Made by a program: the position numbers and the translations under genes. A DNA stretch of 64,000 bases, taken from Plasmopara viticola (Eukaryota > Oomycota > Peronosporomycetes > Peronosporales > Peronosporaceae). How positions within the stretch are numbered: the first letter of the stretch is position 1; every line of letters begins with the position of its first letter. The stretch lies in assembly GCA_001695595.3 (NCBI GenBank), contig MBPM02000044.1:496001-560000 (forward strand), written 5' to 3'. The notes under the pieces were generated by a model. The model had not been told where the DNA came from and ran no database searches. It saw nothing but the letters and a program-made list of their open reading frames with translations. Below, in pieces: positions 18,557 to 29,510 of the stretch.

Positions 18557-20871
18557 ATGGCGAAAGAGGTCGCTCGCTCGCGACAATATGCGAATCAGCA
18601 AAACTCCAACTTAGTGCTGCAGAAAGATAAAGAGTCGCTTGCCGGCAAAATAAATTCGACTGCGCCCAGATAGCTACACTTCACAGCAGCCGCAAGCGCC
18701 CAAAGAAAAAGAGAGGTGGAGATGCGAAGGATGATGGAAGTGGTGTCCTATTTACGGCAATGGATTGTTGGGCCGTTACCAAGAGCAGTATATTCTAGAA
18801 GAGTTCGACTTTTGATTCGAGCCTGAGAACCCTGCGAGCCAAGACGCTTATGAGCAGATTTTGAGCGTCGTGGCTCAGCAACTTGGGTCCAACCAGGCAA
18901 AATATTGGCTGGCACTACCGAAAAAGTACTATTTATACTATAAAGACAACCAAGACGCAAAGTATCGACTGGAGGGGCAGGCTATCGATGCGGTTTGGCT
19001 TCAGTCGATGCGGTTTGGCTCCAGCGTGAGTTGTCTAAATTCTACAAGGAAGCAGGCGCAGCTTCGTGCGATTGTTTTGATCGCGTTTGCGCTGGCTGAG
19101 AATGACCCGCAAAAGTTCGCACCGCAATCTATTAAAAATACAGTTGCGTTGCCGTCGGAAGACGCAGCATTTCGACATACGATGGAGAATGGCGTGGGAT
19201 TCTGTGCGAGGACAGTGTCGTCTCGAAATTGCGACTATGTGTTCGATTGCTTTGCAGCGGGCAAAATTCAAGTGTTGATTGTTTGCAGTCGATGGCTTGG
19301 GACCTTCGAAGCGCGCAAATCAGTGCATTCACGGCAGTGATTGCAGGCACACAATACTATGACGGTCGAGAGCACCGGTATGTGGACTACCAGCTCGCTG
19401 ATGTGTTGCAGATGACGAAATTTGCAAAGCACGCCGCTTCGGCTGCTGTCAAGTGCGTCCTTTGTTGTCATGCTACGAAAAAAAAGTTTTACGCCAAGTT
19501 CCTGTACGATCCGCTACCTGTAGAGTCGCAATTGGAACATTTTTGAGCGATCACATCAACGCTGAGATTGTCACGAAGACGATTGAGAGCAAGCAGGATG
19601 CAGTGGATTACCTTACGTGGACCTTCATGTACTGCCGCATTATGAAGAATCCCAATTACTACAACTTACAGGGCGCAACGAATGTGCATTTGTCCGATCA
19701 CTTATCTGAGCTCGTTGAGACAAGTGTCAATGCGTTAGAGGAGTCGCGTTGTATTCAAGTCGTGGAGGAAGAAGAGGACGGAGAGAACGAAGGCGAAGAG
19801 CGTCTTGTGCCCTTGAATTTAGGCATGATCGCCGCGTATTACTATATCAAGTACACAACGATCGAGCTGTTTGCATGCAGCTTGAAGGCGGACTCAAAGA
19901 TGCGCGCACTACTAACAATACTTTCGTCTGCTACGGAGTTTAGCAACTTGCTCAGCCGATACGGCGAAGACAAAAAGCTGGAAAGTCTTGCTAAGCATCT
20001 TATATTTCCGGTGGCTGCAGGTGGGGACTATGGAGAAGCTCACGTGAAGACCAATGTCTTGTTGCAGGTTCACTTTAGTAAGCAGCACGACCGGCTAAGT
20101 GCCGCGCTACGTCAAGATCTCGACTTTATTCTACGGCATGCCATCCGTCTGTTGCACGCCATGATTGACGTCATTAGCTCGGATGGTTGGCTTAAACCTG
20201 CACTGGCAGCAATGGACCTTGCGCAGATGGTTGTGCAGGCTCAATGGAGTAGTGAGTCGCCACTGCTGCAGATCCCATACTTTACAAAGGAAACACTACA
20301 GAAGTTGGATGAATTGAATCTGGAAGAGGAGGTCGAGACTCCTGTCGACATTTTGAGCATGGAAGATGATGTCCGCACCAAGTTATTGCCTCTGGACACA
20401 CAGAAAATGTCGGCCGTTGCCAAGTTTTGTGATGCTTTTCCAGATGTGACAGTGCAGGTGAAAGTGAAGCAGGACGACAAAAGGATGCCTCAGGATTCGG
20501 CTGTGAGCGTCATGGTACAGTTAGATCGTGAAGGGGCTGATGATGAAGACAATGACGAAAACGATGAGGCAAAGAAATTGGGACTCGTGAATGCGTGTCA
20601 CTATCCTGTGAAAAAAGTCGAAAATTGGTGGGTAGTGCTGGGCGACTCAATGAAAAACACGCTGCTAGGCATCAAGCGAGCGCCGTTTGCGAGTTCTCGA
20701 GCTAATGTGGCGCTTCAATTTGCTGCTTCTCATGAGATTGGTGTCCATACTTTTCAGCTGTACGTTATCTGCGATAGCTACGCTGGCTGTGATCTGGAGA
20801 ATGAGGTAAAAATTACCGTTGTCGAGGGTGAGGAGACTGATGAAGAGATAGAAGGCGACGAGGAGAAGTAA
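18557..20871 (+). pseudogene. BRR2: Brr2 (U5 snRNP RNA helicase) relic: N-terminus joined to C-terminal cassette and Sec63 domain
   Basis: The start at 18557 reads MAKEVARSRQYANQQNSNLV, matching the Brr2 N-terminus, followed by a basic RKRPKKKRGGD stretch in another frame. Traces of the Brr2 N-terminal region follow (DAYEQILSVVAQQLG; IDAVWLQ then RELSKFY after a 20-bp duplication). Near 19050 the sequence jumps to the second helicase cassette: LIAFALAENDPQKF, ENGVGF, then QYYDGREHRYVDYQLADVLQM. A T-run frameshift near 19540 leads into winged-helix and Sec63 sequence (DHINAEIVTKTIESKQDAVD, LNLGMIAAYYYIKYTTIELF), open to the acidic C-terminus at 20871. Brr2 is normally about 2,100 residues and unwinds U4/U6. 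Here the entire active first cassette and the start of the second are missing, so it cannot be a functional helicase. A polyadenylation-like aataaa lies 16 bp after the stop. Confidence 0.88.
18985..19024 (+). repeat. 20-bp tandem duplication inside the Brr2 relic
   Basis: tcgatgcggtttggcttcag (18985-19004) is directly repeated with one mismatch at 19005-19024. A 20-bp unit shifts the reading frame between IDAVWLQ and RELSKFY. This is a true mutation signature rather than a homopolymer base-calling slip. Confidence 0.9.
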
Positions 20872-20989
20872 GGTGCAGTCGTGGAAATAAAGTACTTCGA
20901 GATATTGTCTTACTACTCATTCATATATATCCTCCTGCCTTTTTTTCTATCCAAAGTGTCTTGAGTGAAAAGTGCACCATTGAATAGCT

Positions 20990-22447
20990 TTATTCTCCAT
21001 CCGTCTCACTGGCAGGTTTTAACCTTGTCAAGTGCGATGTACGGAAGCCTCGCGATCTAAGCTTGCGTGCAGCCTCCGCCGATGCACCATTGACTAGCCT
21101 TGCAGCCTTAAGAACACTAGCACGCAGGTGCTGGTTGCGTGCAGGAGGCTGCGCCATAGTGACATTGTCCACGCTACAAGTCCTAATGGTGTTAGGCTCA
21201 TGATGCTGGCCACTCGGAATGCTCTTGATATCTTTCAAAGCAGGACTATCGAGGCCGAATTTATCACTCGTGACAGCAGATCCAGTTGAACACGAGCGTC
21301 CTAGGGAGAAAGCACTGGTTACCTTGCTTTTTGCCTCCTGCAATCGCTTTGTCATCATCGATGGACTCTTCATGCTCACGTTGAGTCGATGCTTCGTTGA
21401 CATACTGTTTCTAACTTGTCGCCATTGACTAACTTGTCGCCATTGACTAACTTGTCGCCATTGACTAGCCCTAAAAGGTTCAGATGCGCGATGGCAATGC
21501 ACCTCTGGTGTGTAGTCCTCGTCATCACTGGAAAAGTCGCCATTGTCTTCATTGTCAACGCTTTGATTTCGAAGCCTTGATAATGAGCACGCACGGGCTC
21601 TAAGTGTAGCAATTGACAGCCCAATTGGTCTACCAGCACATCTTGCACCGGACCACGTTCGAGCTTTTTGCCGTCTCAAGCTTGAAAGGATTGAAGTTTC
21701 AGAAAGAAAACTCGATCGAGGTGCTGAGGTGGTACAAGACTGAAAATTATTCTCATCACATAAACTATCGTTTGCTGATATAGCGTTGGTGTCTATTTCC
21801 TCAGCTTGATCGTTGACCGAAAGCGGACTTTCTGATACTTGATTTGCAGGTAATGACAACACATAGTGCCGATTATTGACGTCACACTGGATCAATTCTC
21901 CTTTTATTACTTCTGCGTCATCCTTGTCAGTCGCTTGTTCACTCGCAGTCTCTTGTGCTGCTGAAAAAACTGCTCATCTCTCATTTCGTCCTCGTGCTCG
22001 AAATGCCATAAGTGGTTCACAGAAGGCGATACTGATACACGAGTAAACGGTGACAGCGTCTCTGGCACTGAAGGACACGGCGATGAAGGCTCAGAGCAAG
22101 GCGAAATGAACGTTGACGGTAGACTGGTATTGAAATGGCCATCAACCCGAATAGGCGGCAACATGAGCTGCGGCGCAATAACATTCTCAACCTGATCGGC
22201 TTTGCTCGCGACCTCCCACAAGAGCTTCCGTGCCAAGTCCTGCTGCGACTCCATCGAGAATACAGTGGTCAGCTCGGTTTGGTTGAATGATTCATACACA
22301 GGATCCTTCTCGTCCAATTCAGCGTCCCACCTGTCGCTCCAACAGCTCATGGCGTCGTCTCTCCCGACAAAAATTGCCATCCGCTTCGACAAGAAAATCA
22401 GAAATGGATTTTGATGGCAATGCTGAAGGGGAAAAAGTCTTGTCCAT
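20990..22447 (-). pseudogene. Hypothetical oomycete protein, frameshifted
   Basis: Minus strand. Three good coding segments follow each other in alternating frames: 22447-22330 (MDKTFSPSALPSKSISDFLV), 22392-21907 (MSCWSDRWDAELDEKDPVYE to RLTRMTQK) and about 21950-20990 (EQATDKDDAEVIKGELIQCD to KPASETDGE). Together they make a Ser/Pro-rich, probably disordered protein of roughly 450-480 residues with an Arg-rich C-terminal half. A 6-residue repeat (SQWRQV) occurs three times. No domain is recognised. The real start could instead be the ATG at about 22350. Two frame changes suggest a broken gene, and GC-balanced codon use is unlike the Polinton genes and similar to the Brr2 relic. Confidence 0.55.
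21411..21464. repeat. Three tandem copies of an 18-bp unit
   Basis: The unit ctaacttgtcgccattga is perfectly repeated three times. It is in frame with the minus-strand hypothetical gene and encodes SQWRQV repeats. Confidence 0.95.
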
Positions 22448-22513
22448 GTTGGATTCGTGAGTGCGTGGCCTTTCCGTGCTGTGCTGGCTTAGTACTACAA
22501 AATACCGCTGCAC

Positions 22514-23451
22514 TCAATTTCCTCCTTTTTTAAAAGAGTCTTTAGGTCATTTTTCTACTGTACCCATCCGACTTGAGGAAGCGGTTGCAGCCACAAGAAA
22601 GAAGCAACAGATGGTACTTATCACTTCACTACTTGAAGGATAGCGACAATTTTGGATTCGCAGTGTAGCCGTGGTGTACTGGGCTGGTCGACGCTGCCCC
22701 CGCGGTACGCTTTGCTCGCGCTACATGTAATCAATCGATATTGACTTCGCTTTCGTTGCGCTTCGGGCTCTTGTGCCTCATCAAAATTATAAGCTAATAG
22801 GATTTAAGCTTCAGCTCATTAAATCGGGCATAGCGTGGAGTACATACGCAAGAGTATACTGGTCACTCTCAAGCACGCAATATGCGACAGACGGGCTTGC
22901 AAGGGCATGGCTTAAGTATGCGTTGCGCATGCAAGATACCCCTTGAATCGCTTTTTGGACGACTCGACCCGGCGGTACAAGTTGCAAGCTCATAGCTATG
23001 TTGAGCGAAACAATTACCTTTGCATTCTCTGATGACGATTCTTAATCAAATTCATGGCATTATGAGCTATCAAATTGTCATCAGACTTTTTATCGTGCTT
23101 ACGCTGGTATGCCGCCTGGTATATGATCTTTATAAACAAGACTCGAAATTTAAGAATGCTACTGGAGTTAGACCCCGTAAACATCAGGTGCGAGCGACGA
23201 GGTAGTCGGCTGACAATTTTATAATATTTATGTTAGATTGAATTTTGCGTCTCATTTAGCACGTTGTGCAGCCTTTAAAAAAGTGACACAAGTAACAATG
23301 GCAATGTTCATATCCTTACATGGAATGAAGTCTCGATGATAGAGCAAAGGAGGCTGCGTGAAGTCTTATTGTCATACTCTTGAGACACAAGTCAGGTCAT
23401 CTTCTCGAGATTAGTGTAAGGCACTGAAAAGTCGACACGAGAGACTAAGTG
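22514..23451. other. Intergenic, no gene seen
   Basis: Unremarkable sequence between the hypothetical gene and the first gypsy LTR. It contains no open frame with recognisable protein features. Confidence 0.5.
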
Positions 23452-23875
23452 TGTAACACAGTCGCGGAGAAAGCTGATTAAGGTCGGCCGTCAGAAGAGG
23501 CTGAGACGCAAGCGAGGTGAAGTCGTAGAAGAGAAGGGGAGTTTGTTCCTTAAAGCAAATTGAAAAACGATATTGGATGAAGAGCTCTTGCGACTAACTT
23601 ATTTTTTTGCTGCAGCCTAACTGGTGGGTCTCAGCCATATACTGCTACCATCCAAAAAGCTATCATTCTTCTTTATTCTATCACTTATTCACACATCCTA
23701 ACTTCTTTTAGCCAGTATGGTTTCTTGGTTCCCAACAAGTATGGAGCATCTGAAAATGTCTTTTGGTCGTCTATACCTATGGATAGTACTTATGCCTATG
23801 CATTTCGGAAATATTTTCGCTATTTTGTGTGAAAGCATTGCCGGCAAAACTGTCAGTGACGACGGTTACGTCACA
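23452..23875 (-). repeat. 3' LTR of the gypsy relic
   Basis: About 424 bp from TGTAACACAG to GTCACA, with the polypurine tract immediately inside at 23877-23890. Confidence 0.85.
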
Positions 23876-24109
23876 TGACCTCCCTTTCAGAAGATGCCTA
23901 CTTTAGAAGATAGGGCATTTCTTTGGATACCCGTTAGAGGTCGGTTAGTCCGGAAATTTGCTGTAGATTCTCCACGGGTTTCCAAGTGGCTTCCTTCTTG
24001 GTTTCACCAAGCCACCATACTATATACTGTGAGTTTCTCTCGTACTATCGATGCCCAATTTCGGCTTCAACGAGTTGTCCCTCGGAGCCATAGGCCAACA
24101 TGACCTTGT

Positions 24110-25246
24110 TCATGTTTTGCCGTCGCCTGGGGTCCTTGCAATACGCTTCAACACTGAAGTGTAAGACACTGGGTGCAGCTTCAATCCCTTCGAAAATTCT
24201 AATTCATAGGAATCTCGCGAAACTCTTTTTACGATCAGGAATGGGCCAATATATCTTGGCGCGAGTTTCTTCGATTGACCAAAACCCTTGTGACGGGCAT
24301 CCAAAGTCTTGCCGTCCAGAAGCACCACGTCGCCAATTTGGAGGTCTTGAGCAAGTATATTCATGAATGTACTTCATGCGCTCTTGTGCTTCGCTCATCA
24401 TGTTTTGTGCGACCTTAAGTAACGTTTTTTGACGTAGTAAAGACTCCCGTGCTGATATTTCCAGCTTATGAAATGGATCTGATGCCATATCATCCGGCAT
24501 ATAAGGAACCTAGCCTGAATTCGCTTCGAACGGTGAATTTCCAGTCGATTATAGGCTATCTAGCCAAATGCAAAAAGTCGTATTAATTATTCTGTACTGG
24601 GTTGACGGCACCTCAGAGGTAATCTAAAAAAAAACGGTCAATTCTTTCCGTTTGTCACCGAAGCCAAATTGTGACGCGTTCTCACAGCAAATTCGATTGC
24701 TTGCCATGATTTGGATGTGTCTCGGTCGAAATAAAGGTCTTTTATGTCATATATATTTCTTCATAAAGTATTTTGCAACTCTTGGCGTCCTTGCAACGTG
24801 TTTAAAACGCTCTGAATTTCTGCAGTATCGTCCGTTGTCTTCGTAGTGATGACAAAGCTTTTTTTGTCAAGCGATCGACAATCACCATGGCGGCATCGAA
24901 ACCGCTTTTGCTTTTTGGTAGAAACACGATGAAGTCCATAATAATGTGGACCTATCTGTTTCTTGGAACATCCAGAACTGGAGTCATCCTGGTGGTATAG
25001 TCTGCCTAGTTTTGTCACGCTGACACATATTGCATGTGTTGACATAGCGATGGGCGTACTTCGTCATTTTAAGCCAGTAGTTCTTTTGACACACGGCCAA
25101 ATACGTCTTGTAAATCTTGGGTGGCCTGCCGATACCGCATTATGATTCTCACAGATGACGTGATTTTTCAGATCTTCGTCGTCTGGAATATACAGTTGTG
25201 GCGTTTCATCTTCGCCAGTTTGGTTATACAAACTATCATCCTGCAA
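24110..25246 (-). pseudogene. gypsy integrase relic
   Basis: Minus strand. The integrase H2C2/core region is traceable around 25246-24760, with TKTTDDTAEIQ from the core. The C-terminal GPF/Y-type segment is well preserved at 24364-24110 (GDVVLLDGKTL, LAPRYIGPFLIVKR, HPVSYTSVLKR). Several frame changes are present. Confidence 0.8.
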
Positions 25247-25488
25247 TGAGAACTTTGACAGATTATCTCCTTTTTTTAGCTTCTTGATGGTGTTTTCTAG
25301 GTCTTTATTTCACGCACAAAACGTCTTTGCAGATTGAATGACTGTGACGTTGTTCGTCCTGGTTGATGCCATAATCTCGCGGTTCTTAGCCGCTTTCAGA
25401 AGCTCTTGCAAGCTAGTTAGGCAGCTTTACTTTCGAATTCCGAATTGCATGACACTTCATCAGCCACGGTGTTGACTTTATCGGAAAT

Positions 25489-26642
25489 TCACTTAAACCA
25501 AGGCTGATACCCAGCAAGATCCTTAAACCATCGAGCTACTCTGCCATTTGTCGTTTTCTGCGTCAGGATCATCTCAAGACTTTTGTGATCCGTTTCGACC
25601 ATGAATGGTCGATCGAAAAGATAAACACGCCATACTTTTAGAGCATGCATAATTGCAATTAGCTCTAGCTCACGAACAGGATCGTCTAACTCGGCTGGCT
25701 TCATCTTCCGTCCAGTAAAAGCAATTGGATGCTCTTGCTCTCCCTTCTTTGAAATAGGACTCCCCCTATTGCAAAATTCGAGACGTGCATTTGTATACCG
25801 AATGGCTTCAAAAGTTTGAATGACTCAAAACGAGTGGAAAAGTCAAGCGACGCTTGATTTAATGAAGCAGCGTAGCTGATCGTCCGAGAGTTCGATCGCT
25901 TCTCGAGTACGTTATTTCTTAATACTGTTGTGGAGTGGCTCTGCAAATTGCGCAAAGTCCTAGCAAAATTTTGAGACGTAGACTGTAGTACCCAAGAAGC
26001 ACTCCATTTGCTTCTTTGTCTTGGGACTGCGATGATCTTAATTTTGTCGGGGTCCATTCGGATGCCCTTACGTCCGACAAACTCTCCTGGGCATGAAATC
26101 TTATCCTCGCAAAACTGGCATTCTGACAACATGATGTAAAGTTGCTGTCCTTCACACCGTTTGAGTGCACGCTCTAAAGCCGTTAAGTGGTCTGCGACAT
26201 CTTCACTATGTGTGAGCACGTAGAATTCGTCAAAGTAAATTCTCATCGTATCGTTTAAATCTCGAAAGACTTTCTGCAAAAGCCGATTAAACGTAGCTGG
26301 GCTTCCGCTCAGTTTCGTGTCTTCCTTACGCAGCATTAATATCGCCGGTGGGATCGTCGCTAGATTTAGCTCACGACAATCGAGCACAATGCGTTAGCCT
26401 ACAGGCATTTTGACACGAAACGTTGGTGCCGAAAAGGCAGACGTATGTGGTCAAATAATGCCTATTTGGGCCATCTCTTTGGTCCATTCTTGGATTTTCC
26501 TGCGCTGTTCAGGGCTTTGGCGCCATTTTTTGACGGATGCGCCAGGCTTAAGCAAAATCTTGTGCTCAATTCCTTCCCGTAGTGGATGTGTCTCGCTTGG
26601 AAGCTCCGAGCGAAAGACTGTTTCCGCAAACTTGCGTAGCAT
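25489..26642 (-). pseudogene. gypsy reverse transcriptase and RNase H relic
   Basis: The RT runs from about 26642 (LREGIEHKILLKPGASVKKW, in the style of gypsy RT N-termini) to 25701. The catalytic YxDD box reads YFDE (IYFDEFYVLT), a likely inactivating change. RNase H follows at 25704-25489 with ELELIAIMHALKVWRVYLF and VETDHKSL. Several frameshifts are present. Confidence 0.85.
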
Positions 26643-26859
26643 TGTATAAGCTGAATTCTTCTTTTGGCATTTCCCATCCTTTATTTTTAAAGCGCTCAGT
26701 TTTTCAGAATTTTAGGGGTTGACGATAAAGACAGCTCAAATGTCATTAACATACTCAATACCTAATGAGAATGAATTAGCTGCGTCATTTCTTGACACCC
26801 CTATTGGTCGTGTTGCCGATGATAATCGAAAATCGCGGCTCTGCTTGATTCGAGTCTCT

Positions 26860-28264
26860 CCATGTCCACTATTCCATCTGGATTGACGTTAATTATGCGG
26901 TTTCAGTTACATTACCGCTTGGTGGTTTGTGCAGATGCGAAGAGACATGCTCCCTGTAGTCCAATTGATATCTGGATTTTGCTCACAAAATCGCATCATG
27001 CCAAACATTACATCCTTATTTATAAAGACAGGCATGCCTTGGAATATGCCCGATGTAATTGGAAGCCTAGGTATCTGCAAGTTCATGTGGACCGCTCATC
27101 GAGGGCGGAGAAGAACCTGGTCGTAATCAAGGTCGACTTGCACCATCTCACCCTTGATTGATTTGAGCTCAAGTCGCTTCACCAAGCCTTCGGATACGCC
27201 GTTAAAACTTCATTCATTATCAGGAAAGACAGCGACAAGTCTCTCTTGACCAAGGTCTTTAGAAGCTTGAGCTTTAGCTTTGATGATATCATCTTGCGCA
27301 ATTTTAACATGACATTTCGCCTCCTTGCGTATATGAGCGGTAAATAGCGGCGATATGTGGCCGACAACGCCACAATTGTTACATTTCGCTGATTAAGTCC
27401 AGTTGTCGTTCTTGTCCTTCCTCTTTTCAGAGAAATTTTGTTTCTGAGGTCGTGCTTTGTTCGCACGATAGCCTGGTTCTATAGGCACCGCTTTGAACGA
27501 CATGGTCTATATACGATTTGGCCTGCCCGAGTAATGGACGGAATTGAACTCGGAGTTAACTTTAATGGGCTCCTGGAGAGTACCCGAACTCTCTTCTCTA
27601 ATCTTCTTCGCGGTTTCTTCCCGTGATGTACTCTGTAAAAAGAACCGCTTATTCAACTCACTATTTATTATTCATTTTCGGACATTAAGTCCCAGATTTC
27701 AAAGACATTTAAATGGATATTTTTTTGTTTTGTTCAGGTGAGACATCCGCTCTCGAAGATCGCACTCGAAATTTTAGGCATGGACCATGTGCGCAATTGA
27801 GTTGTAAACAACGCTCATATCTTGTGCAAGTTCATGCGCTCGCAGTCGGCGATAAAGGCACGGTACCGATTTGGTACGGATTTGCCTAAATTACTTGAGA
27901 TAAGAGTCACAAAGTCGGACGACTCTATTGCCACCAAGTGGCGCTTGTTGGCGTATATACCGTTCTGTTGCGTAGATCCATAATTCAGTATCTTCGCCAT
28001 ACCTTCTTTCATAAACAGGAGAATTTTACTTCTTCTGCTCACCTCTTGATGCAACGAGAATCTCGAAGCGCTTAATAGTCTGTTGCATTTGGACTTACAT
28101 TTTAGCTTGAACCTGGGCTTGTTATCGCTTTTGCTGCTGAGAAAGATACAACAGTAGTTGCTGCATGGATAGTGTGTTGCTGCAGAGGAAGCTGCATCGA
28201 CCTGAGCGGTTATACTGGTTTGGCCATTGGCACTTTCCGCATCTTGTGGAGTTGGCGATCTCAA
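26860..28264 (-). pseudogene. gypsy gag and protease region relic
   Basis: Minus strand. The frame at 28264-27815 is a degenerate gag-like stretch. A zinc-knuckle start (CNNCGVVGH) is encoded near 27380, followed by sequence toward the protease region (about 27150-26860) with no clear catalytic DSG/DTG left. The assignment rests mainly on position between the 5' LTR and RT. Confidence 0.55.
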
Positions 28265-29112
28265 TCATAAGCGCGTCGTTGGACGTAAAGTTTTGTTATC
28301 GTTAGGAGCACTTCTTCGGCTCTGTTGACAAGGCCTTAGGTTTGGAGATGGGCGCTCAGCCGTGCGGCCTCTTTGCTGGATCATACTTGCTGGATTTCTC
28401 AGCGCTCTTTGTGTAATTTACTAGACCTTGAGAAAAACTCAACATCAAAATAGGAAAGAGATTAAGATTTGACTTACCGCTTAAACGTTTTGTTTAGATG
28501 GCTAGAGTTGTCTAATGAACCTTGCAAAAGCCCTTCAGTTTGCTGATTACAGCGCTATAGATTTTCAGTGATTTCGTGCACAAAATTCTCGGCGCCTGAG
28601 TCCTTACAATCTTGGATTTCGTTTTGAATAAGTCGGACAAGCTTCAGCTTCTTTACCGTTGATAATAACAAGTCTTTTCGCAGCTTGTCGAACTCTTTGT
28701 TACGGCTTGTGAGAAGCTCAATGGTATTGATGAATTGGTTTGTGATTTCACGGGTCTTTCATTTTCTCATACAACGAAGCCAAACAAAACAGTTGTTTGA
28801 TATGTAGATCAAGCAAAGCCCAGTGGGTAACTTACTGAAAGTTATTCTTTGCGTTTTCAGAAGCAAAGCAAGGATTCACCGGAAGGAAAAAGCACAAAAC
28901 CACAGATCAACTGAATGAATTCCCGATGTATGTACCATACTAGCGTGCAACCACATCAAACAACCACTGAACGTATAGTTCGTGCTGCGAGCCAATCCTT
29001 TGTATTCAAGTACTTCCCACTACGTGACTCGTACCGATAATCTCAGGATGACTCGCTTATCACGCTATTTGCCCCAGCCTTTAGCTCTTGAATCTGACAC
29101 GACAAGTGCTAC

Positions 29113-29510
29113 TTCATAACACAGTCGCGGAGGAAGCTGATCAAGGTCGGCCTTAAAATGAGGCTGAGACGCGAGCGAGGTGAAGTCGTAGAAGAGGAGA
29201 AGTGTTTGTTTATTAAAGCAGCCTGAGAAGTGATCTTAGATGAAGAGTTTGTAAGACTTATTTTCTTAATACAGCCTAAATAGTGGCTCCTAGCCATCTA
29301 CTGCTACCATCCTAATCCTCTTCATTCCACCTGGCTTCTTACACATCTTGAATTTCTTATAGTCAATAAAGTCTCTTGGCTCTTAATAATTATGGAACAT
29401 CTGGATCTGTCCTCTGGGCGGAATAAAATCGTCTATACGTATGGATAGTACTAAAATCTATGCTTTTCCGTAAAGTCCGTTACCGGCAAATTGCCGGTGA
29501 TGACGTTACC
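29113..29510 (-). repeat. 5' LTR of the gypsy relic
   Basis: About 398 bp, similar to 23452-23875 with many substitutions and indels, indicating old insertion. Confidence 0.82.

Larger units (their letters stand above)
23452..29510 (-). mobile_element. Degraded Ty3/gypsy LTR retrotransposon
   Basis: Related LTRs at 23452-23875 and about 29113-29510 (shared cacagtcgcgg and gaagtcgtagaaga) flank minus-strand gag-pol traces in the order gag, zinc knuckle, protease region, RT, RNase H, integrase. A purine tract (GAAAGGGAGG) abuts the left (3') LTR, whose terminal bases are TG...CA. Every domain contains several frameshifts, so the element is an old relic. Internal length is about 5.2 kb. Confidence 0.88.

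Noticed and set aside
26862..27161. Plus-strand open frame of about 100 codons
   Set aside because: It is antisense to the gag/protease region of the minus-strand gypsy relic and has no protein features of its own.
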